DNA of 64,000 nt, from positions 36,856,709 to 36,920,708 of the forward strand of contig OX155951.1 in assembly GCA_944548615.1 (NCBI GenBank), read 5' to 3'. The translations under genes and the position numbers were made by a program. Shown piece by piece: positions 10,325-20,505 of the stretch (position 1 is its first letter; every line of letters begins with the position of its first letter). Under the pieces are notes generated by a model. The model was not told where the DNA came from, did not search any database, and worked only from the letters and a program-made list of their open reading frames with translations. Origin of the DNA: Micropterix aruncella. Lineage: Eukaryota > Arthropoda > Insecta > Lepidoptera > Micropterigidae.

Positions 10325-10392
10325 CTGAACAACAGAGGTTGCAACATCGCCGAAATATCGGGGTCTACAAAATTCTCGCGGTATATTCGTTT
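10325..10392 (+). mobile_element. Penelope-like terminal repeat fragment
   Basis: Contains CCCTGAACAAC, GGTTGCAACATCGCCGAAAT, ATCGGGG, CTACAAA and CGCGGTATATTCGTTTT in the same order as the Penelope-like terminal repeats at 16030-16100 and 31230-31290. It is the copy whose sequence comes closest to a canonical hammerhead CTGANGA box (CTGAACA). The copy is truncated on the right, where family H begins at once. Confidence 0.7.
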
Positions 10393-10665
10393 TGACACGA
10401 CTGCCCAACAAAAAAGGAGTTTAATATATTCAGGGTTCCTCTATGTATAATATGTTTTTCGTTTATTTATTCCACCATAACTTTTAAACTCGTCGACCGA
10501 TTTAAAAGTATGTAGTTTTGTTAAAATTACTATGTCATCCCGAGTATCATAGGATACCTTAACTGTCCAAATATCAAGTAAGCAGTTGTCTAGATATCCA
10601 AATGTTTAAATATCAATAAATTAACTTAATAAAATATATCGTGTATAGTGTCAAATGAAAGGTCT
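10393..10665 (-). repeat. MITE-like family H, copy 1 (minus)
   Basis: Starts with ACACGACTGCCC and AAAAAAGGAG, then CAGGGTTC and CATCCCGAGTATCATAGG, all shared (reversed) with the right half of the copy at 58158-58385. The consensus has TIRs of the form ACACGRCTGCC. The distal left arm seen at 28916 and 55975 is missing here. Confidence 0.7.
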
Positions 10666-11090
10666 GATTGAGTACCGGTGCACTGCACCATCTCGCATCT
10701 TGGTAGCTACACCATTGTCGATATCGTCTATTATTATGTGCGATAAACGTGTCGTTTGTTCACTGCATTTATTAGGACGATAAGCATTTGCGCGCGCGTC
10801 GTGGTAGAAAGCCATCGTGAGCCTTAATTGTATCCGAGCTATGTTTCCAATTAATTTGAACGACCCGATGGTAGCATCCCGTCCCACGCCGATTGTCATC
10901 GCGTTGCCCTACTGCCTGCCTTTAAAAGTGATGAGCAGTTTGCAACGGCGCGGTGGCTGCTTTGCACATATTCGTACATCACGATAGACAGACAACAGAA
11001 AACAATGAAGACTTGTAAAATGTCATCAAAATGGTGGTAGACTCGTATCTAGTAGGGACAAAAAAGTGCAAACGTTTTGGAAAAGCTGAT
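10666..11090. other. Unique GC-richer island
   Basis: About 10670-10960 is CpG-containing and clearly less AT-rich than its surroundings, with words such as GCGCGCGTCGTGG. No transposon match and no convincing coding. It could be conserved noncoding or regulatory DNA; this needs cross-species alignment. Confidence 0.35.
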
Positions 11091-11094
11091 ATTT

Positions 11095-11225
11095 GAGTAC
11101 TTCGGTCTAGAAATGGTCTTAAATGCCTCGGGGGGGAAGGGGGGTTCAAAATGTATATATCCGTCTTCATCTCCTTTTTTTATTACGTTCACAATACTTT
11201 TACTCAGCCGGGAAGTTAAAAGAAT
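11095..11225 (+). repeat. Family C repeat, 3' terminal fragment
   Basis: GGTCTAGAAATGGTCTTAAA, then a G-run and TTCAAAATGTATAT correspond to the 3' ends of the copies at 36030-36150 and 60800-60930. Confidence 0.5.
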
Positions 11226-11960
11226 GAGTTGAATTTGAGAAAAGAAACGTCAATTCAATATCTAGGCTACACATACAGCAAAAGTAGATGACTATCCGTT
11301 TTTATCTGATATTGTGATTATATTAAATATTATTAAGCATAAGTTAAGTGTACTTTATTCTCTATTAATCACAATATTTTTATTTTAGTGTTTTCTATTA
11401 AATATTTATATTTTTTTACGATTTAATTACAATTGCCATTAAAAGGGCATATTTTTTTTAGTCTACTATTTTTTCACTGTTTATAAAATAGTTTTTCATC
11501 TTTTAACAATGTATGACATTTGACCCTCTTTTTACTATGTATAAAATTTTTGCCCTTGAACAAGGTACAACTTAAATGGACGGCATGGGACCGATCATCA
11601 CATATAAGCATGGCATAACTTGCACGTTATTTATTTTAAAGTTAAATTTTATTCTATGGTAAAGTTTAGATATCACCTACGTTTCGTGTCACATTTTTTG
11701 CAACCTCCCCAACCTGTCCTTTGTTATAATAATTAAATAAATATATACAGAAGCGGTGTCAGGTTTAGAAATATAGAATTTTCAAGAATTCTGGAAATCA
11801 TGAAAAAATCAATGTGATCTACATTGCTAAGTTATGCGATATATAGTACAATAATAGGTCGCATAAAAATGCATTGTTTTACAGTGGTAATGTTAGAATA
11901 TGTCTAAAAACATGTATGCTATCGACGATAAGTTATTTATTTATAGCTAGGCAGCATGGC
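11226..11960. other. Unassigned AT-rich sequence
   Basis: Long T-rich stretches, no recognisable gene or repeat. Confidence 0.4.
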
Positions 11961-11963
11961 AAC

Positions 11964-12290
11964 AATGGGCTCCAATGCGTTTCTTCGTGAACTAAAATCG
12001 GAAATAAGTTCATGTGAACGAGACAGGGCAATACGTTAAAGAAGAATGGGTTTGCACGTTTCCGCATTAAAACTACCCACCGAAAATAAAGCAGCTGAAT
12101 CGGAATCTGAATCAGTATTCAAACTTATTCTGACGGCTGTAAGTTCGACAGGTAGTTTTGAAGCGGGAAAAATCGTCGGTTGGTCATTTCATATTCCGCT
12201 CAAACGTATTGGCTCTGTCTGGACTGCTTTAACTAATTTCAGTTTTAGTTCACGAAGAAAAGCAATCTGGCCCAATATCAATCTTGAGCA
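11964..12290. mobile_element. Foldback (long inverted repeat) element
   Basis: The left arm (11964-12040) contains TTTCTTCGTGAACTAAAA and GGGCAATACGTT. The right arm (about 12205-12290) read in reverse has TTTTCTTCGTGAACTAAAA and GAGCCAATACGTT in the same order. The arms are about 75-80 bases with moderate divergence, around a 165-base spacer. An open frame (12046-12303) crosses it but matches no protein family I know, and its end is the inverted arm itself, so I do not call it a gene. Confidence 0.65.
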
Positions 12291-12303
12291 TGCAATTATT
12301 TAG

Positions 12304-14458
12304 CGATTTCACTCAGTCTTAAACAAACTAATAATAAATTAAATAGCTAGCAAAGAAAATCAGACATGTCCAAGAAATAAAATTTTACATGGGAGACAAA
12401 AACCTAAAATATCAGTATGGCAATATTTTTTTACTTTTTTTCATATGTCGTTACGTTTTCAAAACTAAACTGATAACAAAGTTTACTTTAATTTTGTGAG
12501 TAATAATACTGGACCTACATTGAAAACAAATTTAAATCTACTTTGATTGAGAACATTAGAAATTTAAGAACATTTTCCAGTTTTGAATGAAACTCATTTG
12601 GACATATCGGAGTAGAATATTTATTTGATTTTTTCGTGAAAGACATCGAATATAATCTAACCATTTGGGTTTAAAATTTAATGTATATCTACGTTTCTTC
12701 AGATCTAGTCATAACTGTAAATACACAATTCAGGAATATTTTCCGGCATTTACATTTCTATTAATATTTAAATCGGAGAGCACTATGATAATAATAATTC
12801 GCTCTAATTTTTAAATTCCCTAATTTCGGGAAAAACCAAAAGTATTTTTCATTAGTATGAAAAATAAATTTAACAATAAATAATCATGTAACAAAAAGTT
12901 GCCATGTAAAAAAAGTCCTCAAATACCAATAAAAAAAAGTCATTTGCACGGCTAGAAACATTATATAGAAAATAAGTTATGTGTCCGAAAAATAAGAACG
13001 TGTTTTTTTATTAATGCTTTAAATATTTTTTTTTAATGAAGAAAGAAACACACAATAAGTTTTTCTCTCGAACTAGTCCGGTTTTATTATTGAAATGGTC
13101 TATTTCAATTGTTCTTTAGAGCATTTTGTCTGGTTACGATTGAAAATTTTAATTAGGATCGATAGATATGGTCTTTAACAAAACAACAAAAAAATCCATA
13201 TGGTCTGGACAAACCCAGCATAGGACTCATGGAAAGAAGATTATTGACGAAATTAAGACTCACAAAGAGTTAAAGCGCTAATAATGATGATCAGGTATCA
13301 TCGTGATATTTTATTTCTACAAAAGATGCTTCAGTACTTCAAATTTTGATTCCCATTTATCGTTCATTCGCCTTGTTGAAATGTGAATTTTAGTTAGAGT
13401 ATGACTATTTCCCCTCTCAAGACATTATTTCCTATATTGTATAAGGCTGGAATTTTAACGGTATTCAGCAGTGGCTGTTAGTAGTAGACAATTGTGTATT
13501 GTCACCGCGAGCAGCTACGGAAGCCCTCAGAGAGGGCACGCTAGATTTATCTTCGCGCAGAATCATGTCGCATAATTTATCTATTGTAGTCTTGACTCCT
13601 GGGTCGCTTGAGGAGCAAATGACCCGCACGAGGCACTTTATATGGGCTTTGTTATAATCATACAACGAACTATGAATATATGATACAAAATAATTCAATA
13701 ATCTTGGATAAATTGTGATGATGAAATGTATCTCATTGTTGGTGGTATCAACATGAGGGTGGAATAAAGTCGTTTTTAGTTAAAATAACTAACAGGATAA
13801 AAAGGAGAAGTAGAAAAGAAGGGTTTATTATGTGGGATATTACAAATTCAAGTCAATATTAAAAACGGTTTCAGTGTAAATACGTACGCAAGTGTATACA
13901 TACGCATATGCATTGCGTACGCATACTGAACGTCAAAAGAAAATCATGGCGCCTTATTAATATTATATGATATTTTTATTTTTTATTTTTAATTTTAAAC
14001 CAGTCGATAGGAATTCCTACACTTGGTTATGCCAAAAACTAACAAAAATAACAAGCATAATATTTAAATATATACCTATCAAGGTATAAGGTATCGGTAT
14101 TGCAAGGTATGAACGTTGAACATCCAAGAGCAGATTTTCTAGGTTATATAGAGGAAACAAAATTTTCCAAAATTTTCAATCAAAATTCTTACATAATTTC
14201 GTAGAATTTACATGTGAACAATAGTACTAAATAATCAAACATATATTGGATAATTTCACAAATTATCATACGGGAAGATATTTTAAAGAAAAAAACAAAT
14301 ACAAACAAATCAGTAATAATAATAATAGTCAATAGCCAATAGTTAGAAGAAAAATAAAACGCAATTGTAAAATAGTCAATAATAGAAAGAATAGGGAATG
14401 ATAATAGTCAAGTAGGTCAATAGAGCTGCGAAAAATTGATATTCTCGAAATCCTCAAT
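12304..14458. other. Unassigned sequence
   Basis: Mostly AT-rich. An open frame at 13465-13698 (minus, 77 codons) has a more balanced composition than its neighbours but no recognisable domain. 14200-14458 is A-rich and may be the 3' untranslated region of the LINE relic that follows. Confidence 0.35.
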
Positions 14459-14459
14459 G

Positions 14460-14678
14460 CTATAAATGTATAAATTTAGGCATTTTCCGATTCTCCATTT
14501 TTCGAAAGGCGTTACGGGCCTGCTCGATTCGGTATTTAATTTCGACACTGTGGTCTCCTTTATCGTCGACTATGACACCCAGGTATTTGTATTGGCTCAC
14601 TCTTTCAAGGTCTGTACCATCGATATTTATGAAAGAGTTTGACTTTGACTGCGGTGTTCGAATTACTACCACAATCAC
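14460..14678 (-). pseudogene. RTE-like LINE reverse transcriptase fragment
   Basis: Minus-strand codons give LERVSQYKYLGVIVDDKGDH and then IEQARNAFRKM. KYLG is RT motif E, and the pattern that follows (charged residue, I..RI..A..AF) is typical of the post-palm region in RTE-type and related insect endonuclease-reverse transcriptases. Everything upstream, including the FADD box, is lost, and the frame ends early. Confidence 0.7.
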
Positions 14679-14869
14679 AATAAAATAAAATAAATTTAAT
14701 TTATATGAATCGTGGTTTGAAGTACCATGGGAAATTGTTAATTCATTTCATATACATCAGGCTTTAATTCATATTTTACGACTGAGATTTTGTGGACTGG
14801 GTTGATAACTTCAATAAATGATGCAGGACATGTCCCTTTTTATTCTCATAATAAACTTCGCAGGCAAAT

Positions 14870-15262
14870 CTTTGTCGCCATGTCATTCCTCCCCTTCATG
14901 CCGATGCATCCGGATGCGCTATCTGTAATTAATCTGAATCCTAATGTCCTTTTATCTTAATTAGGCGATCTGCGGCTGCGCCGAGGCAGCATCTTCCGCC
15001 TTCTGTTCGCGTGTTTATGAGGCTGCGCCGGCGATCACGCGGCTAATTCTAATTGATTTCTGCGCAGTCACGGATTTAATTGGGAGGGTTGAGATCGAGG
15101 CAGAAGCCGCTCCGCGCATGCGCTGCTTTCGATTCATGCGAGCGCACATTGTTCCGCGACACGATCTCGGGCCGCTTCTGTCGCCATCGCAACTTCGCAG
15201 ATGTAACCGAATTAACTGCAACATGCAACGCGGTGACCAACTTTGCAACTCCTAAATGTTCC
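14870..15262. other. Unique GC-rich, CpG-containing island
   Basis: Contains many CpGs, GCGCATGCGC (about 15114-15123, a perfect match to the NRF-1 type palindrome) and several CTGCGCC words. Overlapping open frames on both strands look compositional. A candidate promoter or conserved noncoding element by inference only. The following LINE fragment marks its right edge. Confidence 0.4.
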
Positions 15263-15264
15263 AT

Positions 15265-15334
15265 TCAGAATCTTCTTCCATCCAAATTAGGTCCGTTTAA
15301 GTCCAAAATAAAAGACTACCTTATTGAGAGATAA
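15265..15334 (+). pseudogene. LINE (family A) RT C-terminal tail
   Basis: The last codons read KLGPFKSKIKDYLIER, matching the C terminus ITQFKSKLKGYLIAREL of the family A element at 43309-44090. Only the final 20 or so codons remain before the stop at 15332-15334. Confidence 0.7.
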
Positions 15335-16275
15335 TTTTATGATATAAACGAATTCTAATTACGCGACTGACCAATTCTATTTTTATTTTCTTCATTTATA
15401 TTTACATCTTTACTATTTTATTGCCTATTATATTCTGATTACTCTTTTATCTTCTCTCCGATAATAAACTGTATTTTGTATTTGTAGGGCCGCATTATTT
15501 TCTATTAACATGACAACTTAATTGATTCTTACGTCAAAATGTTCTAAAATGTGTTGACTTTGTAGTTTTAAAGTATCTAATACGATTATTACATATGTGG
15601 TGAGACTCTTCAGAAACGATTTTTTAAATTATTTTAATCTTAACCGGCTATCTAGTAAAATATTATATCAATGCCGTAATAAGTGATTTGTTCTTGTACC
15701 GCTGCCACCACTGCGTAGGTTATAACGGTGGTGGGGGGCCGGGCTCGGAGAGCGGGAATTTTTAAAATCCGTCTTGCACACAACACTCACTGTATCCTGT
15801 CTTACGTCTTTGCGTTCGGCGGCGGGAACATTTTAAGAAGAGGGTTCCACGTAGAAGAGAGTTTGTAACCGTCGTCTCTATTGAAGTTCGGGGTTCTTCT
15901 TATTTCAATGGCTTCCCGGATCATGCGAGGAAAGTAGAATTGTTCCTTGGATAGCACAATGTGTTCTGTCAGTCGCGTGGCCTACCCGCAAAACAACGGA
16001 TATGCGGCCTACCCGCAAAACAACGGATTGACAGCTCTTCAGTCTACCCTTGACAACGGCGGCTGCAACGTCACCGAAACGTCGGGTGCTACAAACTTTA
16101 CGCGGTAAATTCGTTTTCTATCCTATTTATAATGTCAAACAACCGCGATAGTCTTCGATTTTATAAGTGATTTGTTGTTTGAATTTTATAATGAATTTAT
16201 TATATATCATCTATCCCAAGTATTGTGTACTGTCTAGACAAATATGTATACGGTTTGGAAGACAATAAACTTATG
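15335..16275 (+). mobile_element. LINE family A 3' UTR, split by a Penelope-like insertion
   Basis: The left part (15335-15692) shares TATCTAATACGATTATTA and GTGGTGAGACTCTTC with family A 3' ends at 22690 and (minus) 43100. The right part (16163-16275) continues with CATCTATCCCAAGTATTG and GACAATAAACTT as in 22855-22920. The two halves are separated by 15693-16162, with the 14-base ATAAGTGATTTGTT on both sides (15679-15692 and 16163-16176). Confidence 0.85.
15693..16162 (+). mobile_element. Composite Penelope-like insertion with 14-bp TSD
   Basis: 470 bases inserted into the LINE 3' UTR, flanked by ATAAGTGATTTGTT. From left to right: reversed 5' region (about 15697-15900, matching 30962-31175 in reverse), reversed C-terminal nuclease coding (about 15905-15980, matching 29971-30022 and then 30123-30148 with an internal deletion), then a direct-orientation terminal repeat (about 15982-16162) ending CAACCGCGATAGTCTTCG. 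The TSD proves that it moved as a unit after the LINE inserted. Confidence 0.85.
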
Positions 16276-16725
16276 AAGTCGAAGACTATCGCGGTTATTT
16301 GACATTATAAATAAGATAAAAACGAATTTACCACGTTGTTTGTAACACCCGACGTTTCGGCGATGTTGCAACCGCCGTTGACTAGGGTGGAATGAAGTGC
16401 TACCAATTGTCATCTGCGGGTAGGCGGCTAATTACATTATAAATCAGATAAAACGAATTTACCGCGTGAAGTTTGTAACATCCGACGTTTCGGCGATGTT
16501 GCAGCCGTCGTTATCTAGGGTAGACTAAAATGGTGCTATTGTCATCTGCGGGTAGGCGGCAAACTGCTGCTGTTACTTCGCGGATTAAAACGGTTGTGGG
16601 GCGGCGGGTTACCAGCCCTTCCCTTCAGCACTTCAATATACCATAGACAACGGCAGTTGCAACATCACCGAAACGTCGGGTGTTACAAACTTCACGCGGT
16701 AAATTCATTTTTATCTTTTTTAATG
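16276..16725. mobile_element. Penelope-like terminal repeats, two inverted and one direct
   Basis: Begins with CGAAGACTATCGCGGTTATT (reverse of the usual right end). Two reversed terminal-repeat cores follow (CCGACGTTTCGGCGATGTTG at about 16350 and 16482), each followed by CATCTGCGGGTAGGCGGC, and then one direct copy (CACCGAAACGTCGGGTG at about 16666). No coding remains. It abuts the family A LINE end. Confidence 0.75.
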
Positions 16726-17190
16726 ACAATAACTTGATTTGATTTGATAGATTTGACTTGTTTCTTCTTGATAGATTTGACTTGTTTCTACAACTCTATT
16801 AGCCACCGCACGAAACAAGGACGTGGTATATTTCTGAAACCATGCTCCGTCTCAGATCTCTTCTTTTGGCTATTAAACCTTGAATTAATAAATGCAAAGT
16901 GCTGTATCTTTCGGGATGACGCACGATATGAGCAATATTTCTATGTTTTTGCTCAAAAGTTTTAGGACATCTTCTTTCTATACTGTCAACACAGCCTATA
17001 CTTAGTATTCTCCGAAAAACTCATATTCCGAGGGCTTACAGCTTTCTTAACAGTGTTTTTGTAAGTGTCTAGCTTTTCAATGGGAAGATTCCGTAGGATT
17101 CTCCATACAATAATATTGAGAATCCTACGTAATATCGTAGAAGTCTAATATGGAAGTCAAACTAATAGGATTCTACGTATTATTATTAAT
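16726..17190. other. Mostly unassigned, with a small hairpin
   Basis: A TTTGATTTGAT stretch at 16735-16750 resembles the tail of family A LINEs. At 17093-17128, GTAGGATTCTC and GAGAATCCTAC form an 11-bp hairpin, and a third partial version, TAGGATTCTACG, lies near 17167. No gene. Confidence 0.4.
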
Positions 17191-17194
17191 GTAC

Positions 17195-17445
17195 ACTTTT
17201 AAGGTGTAGGCATTTTTATCTTAATATTTATCTAATATTCTCATATAACATCATGACAATTAATATTTCTACCTGATATTTTTTATTTTGCTATTTTATT
17301 ATTATTTGATGCCATGACTGTTACCATGATATGTTTAAAATATGAATAATATAAAAAATGTATTTATTAATTGTAAGTTCTATACCCTTACCGGGTTTTT
17401 TGGAATAAATAAACTTTGAACTTTGAACTTTGAACTTTGAATTCT
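17195..17445 (+). mobile_element. LINE 3' end with CTTTGAA-repeat tail
   Basis: Ends GGAATAAATAAACTTTGAA followed by three more CTTTGAA units, preceded by CCCTTACCGGGTTTTTTGG and AT-rich sequence typical of the 3' UTR of insect LINEs. No coding. Confidence 0.65.
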
Positions 17446-18350
17446 GATATATTTTCAAGTTAATACCTAATTAATTATTTTATATTATTTTAATATTCCA
17501 TATTATTAGTTCTTTATTTGCGTAAATGATATTATCTTTTTAAACTTCGTAACTGCATGTTATTTTCTTTAAAATTCGAACATATTTTTTTATATTACAT
17601 TTTTATTTTATACAAATAATATAATAATGGATAAGCTGAAATATAAAATGAATTAGAATTGGCAGGTGAATTAAAAAATATGTCCTGGTTAATTGATCTC
17701 AAAACAATATGTTTATTTTATTTTTAATAATACTATTAATCCCTGATGTGTAGTTATTCTCTTAGGTCCAAAATATTATTTTTAGTGTTTACAGCGACTC
17801 CAACATGCTATTTAAAGACTGTATGTATATTTAACTGTGCTGTTTAAATAATGTCCGTTTTAGCCGCTCTTTTTTTGAAGATGTTAAATTACTCGAGTTT
17901 CCGGGATTACTTACTCACTTTATGAGAAATTTAAATAGCTAAGCTTCGGAAAGCTGAAATACTTTATAATAAATTGTACAAGCTTATGTAGAATAAACCT
18001 GAGGTTAAACACTTTTACGGTTTGTCCTCGATCATGCCGACGTTGGATACCTCGATGCAAACGAAACGATCCTCGAAAGCTAGAGCGCTTACAGAATGTT
18101 TGTGTGAGATTTTACGATCATGTTTCAGCCTCGCGCAGCCTAGCACGCAATGGCTGTAGATTCGAAATCGGAGAAATCTACACATTCTATCCTTGTTGCA
18201 CAATGTACACAATAATCCCACCCCACCTTCTTATATAATAGATAAAATAACCCTATTAGGAAGTTATGCTCTCCCACTCCGATTAAGTCAGAATAATATC
18301 GTTGGCACCCCAAGTAACAAAACTTTTTTTTATTTTTACTCTTTTCCTTT
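17446..18350. other. Unassigned; unique GC-richer part at 18000-18180
   Basis: AT-rich up to 18000. The 18000-18180 stretch (GATCATGCCGACGTTGG and onward) is less AT-rich and unmatched in the window. No supported gene. Confidence 0.35.
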
Positions 18351-18351
18351 A

Positions 18352-18714
18352 GGTCAGGCGCGCACTGCGTTGCGCTACGTTTTTCACGCCTGACGGATAA
18401 AAAACATAGTTTTCTTTTAGTCCGCGCACTAAGGTGGAATATTCGCTCATTAGTCATTTGTTGTCTATGCAAGTCCCTGCCGTCGATCTTCGGAATAATT
18501 TCCGCAGTGCGCGAGGTTCAATATAACTCAATAATAGTAAGGAAAACACGTCCGGTGACTCACCGCAGCCAATCTGCAGCCATCGGTAGAATTTAAATCC
18601 GGACCGATTTTTTTTCCATAGCGCGCCCGCTTTCATGTTCTTCTATAGTTCACAGATTTTCCGAAAATAATAAACACGGAATTTTGTCGCAGTGCAAAGT
18701 CAGCCTTATACACA
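18352..18714 (-). mobile_element. MITE family D, copy 1 (minus)
   Basis: Bounded by GGTCAGGCGCGCACTGCG on the left and, read inwards from the right, AAGGCTGACTTTGCACTGCG; these are imperfect TIRs. Interior phrases such as ATCGGTCCGGATTTAAAT (reversed), TCCGCAGT and GACTTGCATAGACAACAAAT (reversed) match the plus-strand copy at 62960-63338 in the same order. Non-coding; the open frames across it are incidental. Confidence 0.7.
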
Positions 18715-18960
18715 GCTCGTTTATGGAACCAGCTCCCTCCAAATACCAGAGTCGTACAATCGCTCTCTATTTCTTATAATGATATCAAATGCAGTGTGAT
18801 GTCCATTCTAGCACATGCTAAGCTTAGTGGAGCGACGTGCAACATGGTGTTTATAAATACACGACTCTTGCTATAGGTTATTGAATTTTATTAATGTATA
18901 GTGTATTTTAAGGCTATATTTTTATGATTTTCTGAAATAAATAAAAAGGTTCTTTTTTAT
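18715..18960 (+). pseudogene. LINE RT C-terminal tail and 3' UTR
   Basis: Codons from about 18708 read LYTARLWNQLPPNTRVVQSL, the R.WN.LP pattern found near the C terminus of Jockey/CR1-type reverse transcriptases. About 55 codons later comes a stop and a short 3' UTR ending GAAATAAATAAAAAGG. Confidence 0.7.
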
Positions 18961-19780
18961 TATTATATATATCAGCATCAGCTATTTTATATGTAATTTT
19001 AATCAATTTTTCTATTATTTAATCAATAAGACTAGTATTTAATTATTAAAGCATATTCTTCGAATAACCCAGCAACTCTCTCAACAGCACTATGGTTGAT
19101 TATGAGTGAGTGGGTAGTGCGATAAGTCCGCCATTATGCAATACCGTAAATTTCTTTAATAACGAGATCACATTATAATTATTACTTTGAGATCGCGATT
19201 TGTTCGATGGTTTTGTGTCGTCACAAATACGTTAAATCAATATTTTGAAGTATCACCTAGAGCGAACTTCAAGGTGTAGATTCATCTCAAAAAATAATAA
19301 ATATACCTATATCACTATCGAATCGTCGCGCTAGGCCTTAAGCCAGCGAACTACAAAAACAACGTTTCTGCGACGATTTACATATGTAAAATCATAATAT
19401 CCAGTCCAAAATTATCTAAAGGTGGTTCCATCAATTAGGTTCGCGCACCAACTCTGCTCCGCGCACCTGCAACTGCTCAAATGGAGACGGCGCGCGCATC
19501 GTCTAAAGAATAACAAGTGCTCCGCAGCTTTCATTCGAACGTTGAGCGAACATGTCGTTGTTTTGGGGGGGGGGGCGGACAGTGGGGATGGGTTTCTGTC
19601 TATAGATAGTTAAATTAAACTATAGTATAAATTTAGGGCATTCAGTATGCTTAATAGAGATAGGTAATTAAGTAACTAAAAATTATGAAAAGGGAAAAAA
19701 ATAATGAATACACTCGTACGTTTTTATTTTACTTCTTAATGAACAATGTACAAATGATACAGAATAGTGCATAACACAGA
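18961..19780. other. Unassigned; small GC-richer part with G-run
   Basis: 19320-19600 is less AT-rich and holds an 11-base G-run at about 19565. The words AATCGTCGC (19320) and GCGACGATT (about 19371) form a loose inverted repeat. No supported gene. Confidence 0.35.
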
Positions 19781-19781
19781 A

Positions 19782-20006
19782 TTAAATTACAAATTGCAGT
19801 TTCCGGTGTTTTTTCTTTGCAAATCTTTCAATTATTTTCTCTTTGTCTACTGGAATATCAAAATGAATATGCAGGAGTGCCAACTCTGTTAACCTATCCT
19901 CTACCATCGTGGATCGTAGCCAGTTTTTAGTCGCCTCAGAGTTGAAAAACTTCTTTCGGCAGTGGCCACACTTACGGGCAAGGAGGCCATGATAAGGATG
20001 AGGCGA
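19782..20006 (-). pseudogene. hAT-type transposase C-terminal (dimerisation) relic
   Basis: On the minus strand one frame reads MASLPVSVATAERSFSTLRR then LKTGY; a second frame, one base shifted, continues WLRSTMVEDRLTELALLHIH and ends in a basic tail. Together these are the hATC dimerisation signature (VS..ERSFS.L..IK...RS.M...RL..L..L), most like the ZMYM1-like, DUF4371-linked hAT group. A single frameshift near 19915 breaks it. Only about 75 codons remain, with no DDE residues. It abuts a LINE tail at 20012. Confidence 0.8.
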
Positions 20007-20254
20007 TGTACCTATATGCCAGGGTAGAAATAGAAATAGAAATAGAAATATTTTTATTGTCCGAAATTGTGGTGGTACATTTATGGAGATAATGCGTAAA
20101 ACTATGTATCTCACAATTACCTGTTATTAAAACAGATTGACAAATTTACTTATCTGCTAAATTGACTTATCTGCTAATTATAATATCTTTTTAAAAATGT
20201 AATTATTTCCCTGGTTTAACATGAAAAAATCTAAACAGACCGGATAAGTAGAAC

Positions 20255-20505
20255 TAACAGTAGAAGACAATTAGAAAAAATAATTCACCAATAATATAAA
20301 AAATAAAGACAAAATCAAAAATCAAGGAATAATCAAAATTCCGCCTATAAATACGAAATGTATATAATTTAAAATGTAACAGTAGAAAACAATTAATAAA
20401 AAATAATTCACCAATAATATAAAAAATAATGAAAAAAAAATCAAAATCAAGGAATAATCAAAAATCCGCCTATAAATACGAAATGTATATAATTGAAAAT
20501 TTGTA
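20255..20505. repeat. 125-bp tandem duplication in LINE 3' UTR
   Basis: CCGCCTATAAATACGAAATG occurs at 20341 and 20466, each preceded by AATTCACCAATAATATAAAA and followed by TATATAATT. Two units, highly similar. Confidence 0.75.

Noticed and set aside
13465..13698. 77-codon minus-strand frame with balanced composition.
   Set aside because: No recognisable domain, no repeat copies and no splice evidence; not enough to call a gene.
15015..15334. Arginine-rich frames on both strands at 15015-15334.
   Set aside because: Produced by CpG-rich DNA on both strands; only the last ~20 codons of the plus frame match a LINE C terminus.
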